A DNA stretch of 64,000 nucleotides from Stomoxys calcitrans. Taxonomy: Eukaryota > Arthropoda > Insecta > Diptera > Muscidae. Shown here piece by piece: positions 23,022-33,985 of this stretch (positions are counted from its first letter, which is position 1; each line of letters begins with the position of its first letter). Location of the stretch: the NCBI RefSeq assembly GCF_963082655.1, contig NC_081553.1, forward strand, positions 18,380,643 through 18,444,642. Direction: 5' to 3'. The notes beneath the pieces are model-generated. The model did not search any database. It was not told the DNA's origin and worked only from the letters and a program-made list of their open reading frames with translations. A program made the position numbers and the translations under genes.

Positions 23022-24268
23022 AGGCAGGTTAAGTTCGAAGATGAACTATATCGGACTATATCTTGATATAGCCCCCATATGGAGCGATCCGCCGATTTAA
23101 GGACTTAGGCCCATAAAAGCTACATTTATGATCCGATTTTGCTGAAATTTGGGACAGTGAGTTGTGTTAGGGCCTTCGCCATCCTTCTTCAATTTGGTCT
23201 AGAACGGTCCAGATTAAAATATAGCTGCCATATAGACCGATCCGCCGATTTAAGTTCTTAGACCCATAAAAGCCACATTTATTATCTAATTTTGCAGAAA
23301 TTCGGGATAGTGAGTTGTGTAAGCCCACTCGACATCCTTCTTCAATTAGGCCCCGATCGGTCCAGATTTGAATATAGCTGCCATATAGACCGATCACTCG
23401 ATTTAAGGTCTTGGGCCCATAAAAGGTGCATTTATTATGCGATGTCGCCGAAATTTGGGTCAGTGATTTTTGTTAGGCCCTTCGACATCCTTCTTTAATT
23501 TGGCCCAGATCGGTTCAGATTTGAATATAGCTGCCATATAGACCGATCTCTTGATTCTAGGTTTTGTGCCCATAAAAGGCGCATTTATTGTCAAAATTCG
23601 CCGAAATTTTGCATACTGAGTTGTGATAGGCCCTTCGATATCCCTCTTTAATTTGGCTCAGATCGGTTCTGATTTGGATATAGCTGCCATATAAACCGAT
23701 CCGCCGATTTATAGTCTAAGACCCATAAAAGCCACATTTATTATACGATTTTGTTGATATTCGGGATAGTGAGTTGTGTAAGGCCACTCGAAATATTTCT
23801 TCAACTTGGCCATGATCGGTTCAGATCTGAATATAGCTGCCATATAGACCGATCTGTTGATTTAAAGATTTGGGCCCGTAAAAGGTACATTTATTGGCCT
23901 ATGTCGCCGAAATTTGGCGCATTGAGTCGCGTTAGGCCCTTTGACATCCGCCTTCAACTTGGCCTAGATCGGTCCAGTTTTGAATATAGCTGCCATATGC
24001 ACCCATCTTTCGATTTAGGGTTTTGAGCCCATTAAAGACTAATTTATTGTTCGATTTCGACGAAATTTGGCACATTGAGTTGTGTTAGGCCCTTCGACAT
24101 CCTTCTTCAGCTTGGCCCAGATCTGTCCAGATTTGGATATAGCTGCCATATAGACCGATCTTTTGATTTAAGGTCGTGGGCCCACAAAAGACTCATTTCG
24201 CTGAAATGTGACTTATGGCTTTTCAACATCCGTGTCATTTATGGTTCAGATCGGTGTATATTTAGATA
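23022..24268 (+). mobile_element. Helentron/DINE-1-like element, subtype A, both ends missing
   Basis: Begins inside the family at GCAGGTTAAGTTCGAAGATG and runs through about seven monomers marked by TATAGCTGCCATATAGACCG (near 23221, 23376, 23526, 23681, 23834, 23988, 24139). It is split by a mariner-type element at 24271; a few bases of its GCTACCA continuation remain at 24880-24886. Confidence 0.65.
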
Positions 24269-24270
24269 TA

Positions 24271-24877
24271 AAGGGTGATTTTTTTGAGGTTAGGATTTTC
24301 ATGCATTAGTATTTGACAGATCACGTGGGATTTCAGACATGGTGTCAAAGAGAAAGATGCTCAGTATGCTTTGACATTTCATCATGAATAGACTTACTAA
24401 CGAGCAACGCTTGCAAATCATTGAATTTTATTACCAAAATCAGTGTTCGGTTCGAAATGTGTTCATTCACCGTAACGTTGCGTCCAACAGCATCTTTGAA
24501 AAAATACGGTCCAATGATTCCACCAGCGTACAAACCACACCAAACAGTGCATTTTTCGGGATGCATGGGCAGTTCTTGAACGGCTTCTGGTTGCTCTTCA
24601 CTCCAAATGCGGCAATTTTGCTTATTTACGTAGCCATTCAACCAGAAATGAGCCTCATCGCTGAACAAAATTTGTCAAAATTTGAACACATTTCGAACCG
24701 AACACTGATTTTGGTAATAAAATTCAATGATTTGCAAGCGTTGCTCGTTAGTAAGTCTATTCATGATGAAATGTCAAAGCATACTGAGCATCTTTCTCTT
24801 TGACACCATGTCTGAAATCCTACGTGATCTGTCAAATACTAATGCATGAAAATCCTAACCTCAAAAAAATCACCCTT
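24271..24877. mobile_element. Mariner/Tc1-type element with two 5' ends (rearranged, non-autonomous)
   Basis: TA target duplications at 24269-24270 and 24878-24879. Both arms, about 200 bp each, are near-identical inverted copies starting AAGGGTGATTTTTTTGAGG. Both encode the same transposase N-terminus (MNRLTNEQRLQIIEFYYQNQ), so the right arm is a second 5' end and not a natural 3' end. Between them, the minus strand reads a DDE-domain piece (FSDEAHFWLNGYVN, then WCGLYAGGIIGPYFF). I know this as a Tc1/mariner group transposase whose N-terminal helix-turn-helix matches the DUF4817 type. The middle of the gene and its C-terminus are missing, so no active enzyme is encoded. The insertion sits in a Helentron-like monomer. 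Confidence 0.85.
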
Positions 24878-24879
24878 TA

Positions 24880-25509
24880 GCTACCAAGGCTTCCTGATTT
24901 AGTCGCTTTGATGCCTTCAATGTACTTTCTTGATTCGTTAGCATAGCCACATAACATTTAGAGCAGTCCATGCCATGCAGCCATGCTTCATATATCTTCT
25001 TTTTTTAATAATTTACATTTTTAATAACTATTTCTTTCTCTTTTCAGGTAAGTTCATTACAATCTGATCATTAATTCCTTAGACCGTAAGTAGAAAAATA
25101 TAGTAACGCCATTAGTGATAACCCATATTAGCAAAAAGCACCTCAAACGGGAAACAGGAAATGAAACTCAACTAATCTGTTGGAACATTTTTACACATTC
25201 TCATAGCATTTTCCATGTGCTCTCTTGAGGCATGGCCACTAAACCGTCCCATGCTATAAAAGAGAATGTTTTTTGGAACAGCAAATCGCAAACCCAACAT
25301 TTTTTCCTTTTGACCTCAGTAAGCAAAATACAAAATATTATGGCGATCGGTTAACGATAACGCATGCCCCACGACGCAAAGTGGTAAGTGGAAAAATGCC
25401 TGCCATTTTAGAAGGGATAAGGGATATCTTCATCAAGTTTTTACATGGTTATAGCAGAGGTGTTAACCTGCTTATATGCAACTAATGAGGGTTCTAAATT
25501 GGCCTAGGA
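24880..25509. other. Unique-looking non-coding block
   Basis: AT-rich, with no repeat family recognised apart from the first few bases, which continue the interrupted Helentron-like monomer. Short frames here have no domain. Confidence 0.45.
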
Positions 25510-25625
25510 CCTATTGGTGGCCCCCTAAAAGTTGGTCACCTCGGCCCTGCAAAATTTTGTTCGGCCTGCCAAAAGCGCATTTAAAGTCCGATTTTTAACT
25601 TGCTCGAAAGTGCTAAAAAAATCCT
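25510..25625 (+). mobile_element. Fragment related to the CACAG-ended element
   Basis: GTTGGTCACCTCGG, TTGTTCGGCCTGCCAAA and the trailing GTGCTAAAAA parallel 58800-58890 inside the CACAG-ended element in the same order and orientation. The ends are missing. Confidence 0.45.
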
Positions 25626-25639
25626 ACGATCTATAAATA

Positions 25640-26516
25640 TGGGAGCCCTTTGGAGGCTCAAGAAGTAAAATGGAGATATCGTTATATATGGGAGCTGTAT
25701 CAGGCTATAGTCCGATTCAGACCATTTTAAACACATATGTTGATGGTCATGAGAGGATCTGTCTTACAAAATTTCAGCTAAATCGGATATTAATTGCGAC
25801 CATTAGAGGCTCAAGAAGTCAAGATCCCAGATCGGTTTATATAGCAGCTATATCAGGTTATGGACCGATATAAACCATACTTGGCACAGTTGTCGACAGT
25901 CATAGTAAAATACGTTATGCAAAATTTCAGCCAAATCGGATAGGAATTGCGCCCTCTAGAAGCTCAAGACGTCAAGTCCCCAGATCGGTTTATATGACAG
26001 CTATATCAGGTTATGAACCGATTTTAACCATACTTGGCACAGTTGTTGAATATCATAACAAAATACGTCGTGCAAAATTTCATTCAAATGGATAAGAATT
26101 GCGGCCTCTAGAGGCTCAAGAAGTCAAGATCCTAGATCGGTTTACATGGCAGCTATATCAAGTTATGGACCGATTTAAACCATACTTGGCACAGGTGTTG
26201 AATATCATAACAAAACACGTCGTACAAAATTTCATTCCAATCGGTTAAGAATTGCGCCCTCTAGAGGCTCAAGAAGTCAAGACCCAAGATCGGTTTATAT
26301 GGCAGCTATATCAAAACATGGACCGATATGGCCCATTTACAATCCCAGCCGACCTACACTAATAAGAAGTATTTGTGGAAAAAGCGGCTGGCTTTACTCC
26401 TTTGAAAGTTAGCGTGCTTTCGACAAACAGACGGACGGACGGATAGACGGACGGACATGGCTAGATCGACATAAAATGTCAAGACGATCAAGAATTTATA
26501 TACTTTATGGGGTAGT
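25640..26516 (-). mobile_element. Helentron/DINE-1-like element, subtype B, truncated
   Basis: Minus-strand copy with about five ~153-bp monomers (plus-strand word GAGGCTCAAGAAGTCAAGA near 25806, 26115 and 26265), a GTCC microsatellite complement at 26426-26458 and a left block ending near ATATACTTTATGGGGT. Neither the TATACCC start nor the hairpin end is present. Confidence 0.65.
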
Positions 26517-26559
26517 AGTTAAAAGAAATGGGAACTATGGATAACAGTCAATAAACCCC

Positions 26560-28265
26560 ACCCCGAAGTAATGTGAGAGCGTTCCCGGAGTGTAGGTTCC
26601 TGTGTGGAACCACTATTAATAGTAAGCTATCATTGTGTCCATTTAAAAAAATAGTACATCCGCCAGTTGGTATGCTGCATCTTCTCGTTCGTACTTTTTC
26701 TTTCTTTTACTTACTTTTTTTTCTTTTAGCTATAGTTATGAATATAACTTTGACAAGAACGGAAAAAGAGATATCTCAGGGATGAGAAAATAAAAGTGAG
26801 ACCTCTTACTACAGGTTATACACGAATAAAAGAAAAATACAGGAGGAGTGGAGAACCCGAGCGGGGGGTGAAGAACCGCCCGTCCCTACCCAAGCACGCA
26901 TATATCTATGCCAGAGCTTGTGGCACACCCCGTCGGAACCATCCTGTTCCCTCAAAAATCCTCAGGACACATACCATACATACGTTTGCAAGTTCTCCCA
27001 GATCACAGAAGAAACAGCTCCCCAGAAAGGAGAGCCTACGTCTCTGCAGACCCGGACAGGTACACAGCAAGTGCTCAATAGTCTCTTCCGCATCCTCATC
27101 GAGGCAACTCCTACAGAAATCATTGTGCAGTAGCCCAATGCGCGCCGTCATGCGCGACGCAATGCGCGCCGTCATGCGCGACGCAATGCGCGACGCAATG
27201 CGCGACGCAATGCGCGACGCAATGCGCGACGCAATGCGCGACGCAATGCGCGACGCAATGCGCGACGCAATGCGCGACGCAATGCGCGACGCAATGCGCG
27301 ACGCAATGCGCGACGCAATGCGCGACGCAATGCGCGACGCAATGCGCGACGCAATGCGCGACGCAATGCGCGACGCAATGCGCGACGCAATGCGCGACGC
27401 AATGCGCGACGCAATGCGCGACGCAATGCGCGACGCAATGCGCGACGCAATGCGCGACGCAATGCGCGACGCAATGCGCGACGCAATGCGCGACGCAATG
27501 CGCGACGCAATGCGCGACGCAATGCGCGACGCAATGCGCGACGCAATGCGCGACGCAATGCGCGACGCAATGCGCGACGCAATGCGCGACGCAATGCGCG
27601 ACGCAATGCGCGACGCAATGCGCGACGCAATGCGCGACGCAATGCGCGACGCAATGCGCGACGCAATGCGCGACGCAATGCGCGACGCAATGCGCGACGC
27701 AATGCGCGACGCAATGCGCGACGCAATGCGCGACGCAATGCGCGACGCAATGCGCGACGCAATGCGCGACGCAATGCGCGACGCAATGCGCGACGCAATG
27801 CGCGACGCAATGCGCGACGCAATGCGCGACGCAATGCGCGACGCAATGCGCGACGCAATGCGCGACGCAATGCGCGACGCATTGCTCGACGCAATGCTCG
27901 ACGCAATGCGCGACACCGTGCGCGATGCCATGCGCGATGCCATGCGCGACGCAATGCGCGACACTATGCGCGACGCCATGTGTCCGGTTATGACCCCTGT
28001 CAAAAGGACTCATCGACCTCTTATCGAACGCCAGCAACTCCCTCGTCCTGCTCCGGTCAAGGCCAAGGGCCTTCGCAGTCCGGCAACCATCTACCGGGTC
28101 CCACCTCGCAACCGACGCCGTCCTGGCCATCCTAGCTGCTGTGTTTAGTAGCTGGCCAAATGGCACGTGGGCAAAACCGATGACTGGTCCGCCCGGCGCA
28201 GACGAAGCCCTCCCGGAGCACTTCTCCGCCCTCTCATTTCCTGGAATCCTGGAGATATCTTACAA
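26560..28265 (-). mobile_element. Non-LTR retrotransposon fragment (RNase H end) with internal 12-bp expansion
   Basis: Minus strand, 5' to 3'. An RNase H C-terminal-like stretch with IPGNERAEKC (28250-28220) leads into HVPFGQLLNTAARM, RWDPVDGCRTAKALGLDR and ELLAFDKRSMS (to about 28015). After a frame shift come VITGHM and the 12-bp array, then RIGLLHNDFCRSC, EETIEHLLCTCP and LGELANV...FEGTGWF. The C-x2-C, H, C pattern after an RNase H domain is typical of ORF2 ends in I/LOA/R1-group LINEs; the clade is uncertain. The segment is strikingly GC-rich against its flanks. 3'-UTR-like DNA may extend to about 26560, but that border is soft. Not functional: 5' truncated, frameshifted and expanded. 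Confidence 0.7.
27138..27977. repeat. 12-bp minisatellite (GACGCAATGCGC)n
   Basis: Seventy 12-bp units. The 59 units at 27174-27881 are identical without a single substitution; edge units vary (GTC, CCA, CTC forms). Unit length is a multiple of 3, so frames stay open in several phases and give MRDA, ASRI, VAHC and RALR peptides, none of which is a gene. The array replaces the short spacer between VITGH and the RIGL...NDFC motif of the host LINE. Confidence 0.95.
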
Positions 28266-30139
28266 AGGTTTCTTATTGAATTTGGATAGTTGACAAGCAA
28301 TCCATACCTCAATGTTTGAATGTTGATTTTTTCTTACATGGTTGGGTAGTAGGATACACAAGTTTTTTTTTTTTGGTGGGGGGGGATAGGTCCTCAACCG
28401 TATTACTTGCTTTTTTATTTGTTTTTAGTTTCTCTTTGTCCTATTAGACTTTCAAATAAAGCCATTAAGGATGTGGTCTATTAAATGGGGATGAAGAAAT
28501 GTTAGTTCGATTTCGTTGCCAATTTTCTGTCTGTCTTCGTTTTTGCTGACACCATAAAATCATTTCCCCCCCCCCCCCCCCCCCCACACACAAAAGAACG
28601 AAAAAAAAAACCAAAGGCAACAAAAAAATAGTTGCCAAAAAGAAAAAAAGAAAAAAAAACTTTCGAAACACCTCACGTTTCTGGCAGTGCATGTAAACGA
28701 TATTTGTTCAATTTGTAATCATTGAACTTTTTGATGAGTCCATTTTTGTCAGAAGTGGAGAAAGCCGCATGAAGTAGCCGTCTAGCAAAAGAAGGAGGAG
28801 AAAAAAAAAGAAAATCTGACATACAAAAATGAAATGCCATAAAGAAATTGAGAGAGAGAAAAAAAAAGCTCAACACAAACTAGCAAGTGAAAAGTGATGA
28901 CAGTAAATTTACTCAGTGGCCATAGGAAATGCGTTATTATAGAATCCCCTTCCCTATAGCTTACTACGAAGGGGGGTTCTTCTCTTCTCTATACAGCATA
29001 AATGAACCCCATTGACTGACTGTAAAGAAGGGAGGGGGGTTTTTCAATTCATGTTAGATTTTTCTGGATAACTTGCTTATGACAGCTGTCGTCCTATTCA
29101 CAGTCATCATCACCCAACATTTCGATGACGCTGATGTCCTTGCATGGCAAGCAAGAAAAAAAAAACAGCAGCTTTTCATTTTTCCTGACATTATTTTATT
29201 TCATTTTTTTTGTAATTTTGCTTCTCATCATATTTTTGCTTTTCTTGGCTTTCGAGTTTCTTTTGAATTTATGTTTTTCTTTAGTGTTAAGATGTTGTTG
29301 CTTATAATGAAAACATAATGATTTTCCGGCAGAGTGGCAAGGAGTGTTTGAGAGGGTGCGAGAGTAGGGGAGGGGGGTGAAATGAGAACAGGGGGGGAGT
29401 TGCAAAATACAGTAGGTGTGTTATGAGCCATAAGGTGTTGATAATTTAGTTTCGTTTTTGTGGGTTTATGATGCACATCCATCATTAACGCCCCTCTGAC
29501 TTTTTTTCTGCTTCCATTTTCCCATTTTCCTCCCATTTAGCTGTAGCTGTTTTTTTTCATTTCGGAGTTTTTTCCTGGGGTTTTCTTTTTTTTTGTCTAG
29601 GTGTGAAATGTGAGTACTTACGCGTGTATGATTTATTATTAACTTGTAATTAATTGACATTTGACGTTCCACACTGACTGCTGCTGCCATTGTGTTCCGC
29701 TGGATTTTTCCCAATTTCGATTTGCAATAAAATTCCAATTATTAAAGGTTTTTCATGCTTAACGCCCACCCCTTGAGAGGAAAAAGGTTGAGGTGTTGGA
29801 GAGAATAAACGGAAACAGGAAACACTCACGTGCTGTTGAGCCAAATGGGCTTGTGTGGTTAGCATTAGAACAGTGTTGCCACAGGCAAGGATTTTTGACA
29901 TTCTTTGATAGCTATATAATGCCAAATATTTCCATAATTCTGCAACATGAATGTCTCAGCAATTATGCTTGAAGTCAGCTTCCCTTTGAAAATGATTCCA
30001 TAGATACACCTTTTACCCCAGACAAGTTATGCAACTGTAACTTAAAATTTTCTAAATCAATTTGCGGTCTCATTCGTAAATTTTTGCATAAGCTGTGTAT
30101 CTGTGACCACATTTTGGGGGACATTCAAGGTTAATTTCC
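28266..30139. other. Unique-looking non-coding block with homopolymers
   Basis: Holds a G run at 28376-28385, a C tract at 28566-28585, A-rich text at 28590-28670 and 28795-28870 and G/T-rich text around 29330-29400. Overlapping short frames in both strands have low-complexity composition and no domain. No dispersed repeat recognised. Confidence 0.5.
28566..28585. repeat. (C)20 homopolymer
   Basis: Twenty C in a row followed by a short CA run. Assembly length errors are likely at such tracts. Confidence 0.85.
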
Positions 30140-30149
30140 AAAATTGTTA

Positions 30150-30300
30150 ATTTCTCACATGAGTGTTGTCCGGTTCAAGTTTAAGCTTCTTTTTGTAGCC
30201 TCTCAAATGTCTTCAGGGGATAACCTCCACTGAAAAAGTGTTTCTGATGTTCTCGCCAGGATTCGAACCCAGGCGTCGAGCATCATAGATATTGGCCTCC
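30150..30300 (-). mobile_element. tRNA-derived SINE, internally deleted
   Basis: Minus strand: tail TTTCTCACATGAGTGTTGTC, then a jump from TTTAAGCTT to GTAGCCTCTCAAATGT, then TTCTCGCCAGGATTCGAACC (B box complement) and GGCCTCC end. About 150 bp of body and most of the A-box region are missing. Confidence 0.7.
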
Positions 30301-30311
30301 AAACTTACAAA

Positions 30312-30617
30312 TACAAATTTTGCCCATGCACATTTCAATAAGGAACAGGGGCAAATTTCCCACATATCAATGAGTGCAATCAAGTTTAAGCTCAATGATA
30401 AAGGGCCTCCTTTTTATAGCCGAGTCCGAACGATGTGCCGCAGAGCGACATCTCTTTCAAAAGAAGTTTTACATGGCATAGTACCTTACAAATGTTTCCA
30501 GCATTAGAAGGGGATAACCACCGCTGAAAAAATTTTTTCTGATGTTCTCGGCAGGATTCGAACCCAGGCTTTCAGAGTCATAAGCGGACATGCTAACCTC
30601 TGCGCTATGATGGCCTC
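30312..30617 (-). mobile_element. tRNA-derived SINE, full length
   Basis: Minus strand, complete: tail CAAATTTTGCCCATGCACATT, body words ATGTGCCGCAGAGCGACATC and TTACATGGCATAGTACC, B box complement GGATTCGAACCCAGG and A-box region GCTAACCTCTGCGCTATGATGGCC. It lies 11 bp from the deleted copy on the same strand. Confidence 0.8.
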
Positions 30618-31031
30618 CAAACCAATTTATCTTTTTTTATTTTTTATCTGGTCTTATTTAGATGCTCTTCACGTTTTGCATCATCAGTGTCTCTGTGACC
30701 AATTTGGAAGTCACCCTGATGTATCTGAAAAAGTGGATTTTTTTTATGCCCTTACTTTAATGTCATTACTTTGAGATACACTAGAGCCATCTGTGAGCTA
30801 GTCCCAAAACCTTTTAGCTCAATTCATTTCAGTGATTGCTACACTGTGGATGGTGCCCATTGAAGGACTTACTTTTTCGGAATCGGCCTGACTCAGCATT
30901 CGGGTAAAAAATTATTTTTTAGGCAACAAATTAGACGCGTACTGCAGCGTCAATGTTGGGACCTGGGTCAAAACTAAGATGTGACAATAGTCATTGAGGT
31001 GATATGATTGATTATTCGGGGGCCTTTAGTT
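30618..31031. other. Flank of the 340-bp duplication with a third partial copy
   Basis: GCATCATCAGTGTCTCTGTGACC (30679-30701) resembles the unit's end phrase GCATCATCGGTGTCTCTGAGAC. An older partial unit may therefore precede the two clear ones. Otherwise nothing recognised. Confidence 0.45.
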
Positions 31032-31711
31032 ACAATAGGGTTGCGTACGGGAACCTCGTTCAGTTCTCTAGCATTTTTAATGAACACTACGGTACAAAGG
31101 AGACATAATTCGGCTAGTGATGTACCGAGTCATCATGCATGATGTACCGAGTCATCACCTATCCAATCTTTGCCATACGCTGATTTTCGCAATGAATACC
31201 ACGTTCGTTGAGGCGATTATCGCCATAGTGACGCAGTTACCTTGTATGACGACTTCTTTTCGTGAACAACTGGTTCAGTACTACGACGTCCATTGTTTCG
31301 GTGAGACTTAGCCGATACCTCGAAAACATTTGAGTTTTTGACATGTTCAGCATCATCGGTGTCTCTGAGACACAATAGGGTCGCGTACGGGGGCCTCGTT
31401 CAGTTCTCTAGCGTTTTTAATGAACACTACGGTACAAAGGAGACATAATTCGGGTAGTGATGTACCGAGTCATCATGCATGATGTACCGAGTGATCATCT
31501 ATCCAATCTTTGCGATACGCTGATTTTCGTAATGAAGACCAGGTTCGTTGAGGCGATTATCGCCGTGGTGACGCAGTTACGACTGTGTGACGACTTCTTT
31601 TCGTGAACAACTGGTTCAGTACTACGACGTCCATTGTTTCGGTGAGACTAAGCCGATACTTCGAAAACATTTAAGTTTTAGCTATGTTCAGCATCATCGG
31701 TGTCTCTGAGA
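31032..31711 (+). repeat. 340-bp direct tandem duplication
   Basis: Two units, 31032-31371 and 31372-31711, start ACAATAGGGT(T/C)GCGTACGG and share nearly all positions. Each contains GATGTACCGAGTCATCA twice (one copy GTGATCA) around a perfect 14-bp palindrome CATCATGCATGATG. Base composition is more balanced than the surroundings. No domain is seen in its frames. Confidence 0.85.
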
Positions 31712-31811
31712 CCAATTCCTTGGCAAATGTCTGGGTGAATAACTGTACTCGGTACTACGGCGTAAATGATGCGAGGATTATTATTGAGGTGACGAGTTTC
31801 TGTACTCGGGA

Positions 31812-32211
31812 TTTTTTTAACCCTCCACCGTAGGATGGATCTAAGACCCCAAAAAGTATATATATTCTGGATCGTCTTGACATTTTCGTCTGTCTTATCC
31901 GATTTTGGAGAAATTTTGCACAATGACTTCTCCAATGACCTCTAATGACATCTAATGTAGCTCCCATATAAACCGACCTCCCAACTGAACTGATTGAGCC
32001 TCTAAAGGGTGCAATTCTTATCGGGTTTGGCTAAAATTCTGTACTACGGCGTCTTTTTTGACATCTAATGGATGTACCCAGTATGGATCGAATCGGTCTT
32101 AAACTAGAACTCAATTCTTATACGATTTGCTTGAAATTTTGCACATTTGAATCTACTGGGAGGGTATATGAAATTCGCCCCAGCCGAACTTAGTACGCTT
32201 TTATTTGTTTA
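31812..32211 (+). mobile_element. Helentron/DINE-1-like element, compact copy with both ends
   Basis: Only about 400 bp: left end AACCCTCCACC (31819), block TAAGACCCCAAAAAGTATAT, a reduced GTCTGTC tract, about two monomers (CTCCCATATAAACCGACC) and the 3' end GGGAGGGTATATGAAATTCG, hairpin relic CGCCCCAGCCGAAC, TTTTATTTGTTT. It shows that the ends can exist with almost no monomer array. Confidence 0.65.
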
Positions 32212-32402
32212 ATTTGCGAGTCGTCTTGGAGGAAGACCTAGTTTGGTATGCTGGTCTTTACAGTTACAAAGGGAACAATGTTCGGTTAATGACTTGATTC
32301 ATTACTTCAAGGTTGGGATGGGCTTATTGCTCAAGTCCAGGTTCGGTTTATGGATTGTCGCTGTGATCTACAAATTTCAGCTCACTCAACTAGTTCGTCC
32401 TT

Positions 32403-32718
32403 GGAGGCCACCGTAGCGCAGAGGTTAGCATCTCCGCCTATGACGCTGAACGCCTAGGTTCGAATCCTGACGAACGCATCAGAAAAAAATTTTTTTTCAG
32501 CGGTGGTTTTCCCCTCCTAATGCGGCAACATTTGTGAGGTTCTATGCCATGTAAAACTTCTCTCGAAAGAGGTGTCACACTGCGGCACGCCCTTTGGACT
32601 CGGCTATAAAAAGGAGGCCCCTTATCATTAAGCTTAAACTTGAATCGGACTGCACTCATTGATATGTGAGAAGTTTGTCCCTGTTCCTTAATGGAATTTT
32701 CATGGGCAAAATTTGCAT
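32403..32718 (+). mobile_element. tRNA-derived SINE, full length
   Basis: GGAGGCCACCGTAGCGCAG start, A box GTAGCGCAGAGGTTAGCA, B box AGGTTCGAATCCTGA, body GCGGCAACATTTGTGAGG, CTTCTCTCGAAAGAGGTGTC, GGCTATAAAAAGGAGGCCCC and tail AGAAGTTTGTCCCTGTTCCT to GGGCAAAATTTGC. One of the best preserved plus-strand copies and a good reference for the family. Confidence 0.85.
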
Positions 32719-33384
32719 TAGCAACTAGTTCGTCCAGTTAGTTTATCAACATACAACTCATTTATTGACATGCTTTTGTCTCCTTTCATGTACTGGTCTG
32801 TTTTACAGTTTGACATGCCAGCTCCACCTGATTAGCCCCACTCAACTTGTTCATTCAGTTAGTTCTCTTCTGTTCACGGGTTAGTTGTTTTCAGTATTTT
32901 ACATGTCTGGTTTGTTTATTTCAGTTCACTGAACTAGTTCGTTCACTTGTTAGTTCCACCTAATTTAGCTTACTGTACTAGTTCCTTCAGTTAGTTCACT
33001 AGTTTAATGCATTTTTTATATATCTGTTATTTTTCATTCAGTTTCTTTCACAGTTTTAAATACTTGATCCACACATTTCAGTTCACTGAATTAGTTCATC
33101 TAGTTCGTTCATCAGTACAACTTGTTTATCGATATGTTTTTGTCTCTGTCATATACTAACCTGTTTTTAAGTGCTCTTCTGTTCATCGGTCTGTAGCTTT
33201 AACTTTTCTCGTCCACCTGCTCCGCTTATTTCGGTTCACTGAACTAGTTCATGCACTTTGTTTGCTAGTTCAGTGAATTGTGTTTTTCCCTCTCGATAGC
33301 TGCTCAGTCTCCTTCACAGGTTTACATAACAGGTCTGCCTATTTAAGCTCCCTGAACTAGTTAGTTCAGTTAGTTCACTAATTA

Positions 33385-33480
33385 GGTTAGGTAAGGTTGA
33401 AAAGAGGGTGCGGATATTAATCCGCCCCATGCCACTATGGACATTGGTATTGTGTCCCAACCTTAGTACCGGTGTCTTTT
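33385..33480 (-). mobile_element. Dispersed-repeat fragment ending in a CCTAACC-type tail
   Basis: GGTTAGGTAAGGTTGAAAAG, then GGGTGCGGATATTAATCCGC and CATGCCACTATGGACAT. On the minus strand it ends in a CCTTACCTAACC tail, as some fly retroposons do. It has sharp borders within the AACTAGTTC array. Family not identified. Confidence 0.4.
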
Positions 33481-33708
33481 AGCCGAAGTTCACTAGTTAT
33501 GTTAGTCGGTTTTTTTTATTTCGTTAACCCCATAGTCTCATTCACAGTTTAACATTTCTGATACGCTCATTTAGCTTACTGAACTAGTTCATTCAGTTTG
33601 ATTGGTGAGTAGTTTTTCTCCTTGATTCCCATCGGTCGGCCTCTTTCACAGTTGGACATGCCTAAACCATATATTTCAGCTCACTGAGCTAGTTCGTTCA
33701 GTTAGTTC

Positions 33709-33985
33709 AGTCAATCCCCTTAAGTGAATTGTTACTGTATCTTTCGTTCATTCTGGTCATTCTTTCGTTCATTTGGTCATTCTCGCTTAAAGTCTTTTAT
33801 GTGAGTTTTGCTAACACTGAACTAGTTCAATAAGTTTATTCAGTTAGCTCACTAGTTACTCATTAGTTAGTTCACCAGTCAAGCCCCTTAAGTGAATTGT
33901 TTCTGTATCTTTCGTTCATTCTGGTCATTCTTTCGTTCATATGGTCATTCTCGCTTAAAGTCTTTTATGTGAGTTCTGCTCATTG
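33709..33985 (+). repeat. 172-bp offset direct duplication
   Basis: CCCCTTAAGTGAATTGTT(A/T)CTG, TATCTTTCGTTCATTCTGGT and CATTCTCGCTTAAAGTCTTT occur at about 33715-33805 and again about 172 bp later, with only a few differences. It is more recent than the array that contains it. Confidence 0.8.

Noticed and set aside
26796..28148. Long open frames of 260-450 codons on both strands (MRDA, ASRI, VAHC, RALR repeats)
   Set aside because: They arise because a 12-bp unit without stop codons is repeated 70 times. Only the flanking LINE-derived segments carry real protein signal.
32403..32490. tRNA gene on the basis of A- and B-box-like sequences
   Set aside because: The same head occurs in many copies with a shared 220-bp body and tail, so it is a tRNA-derived SINE and no full cloverleaf is kept.
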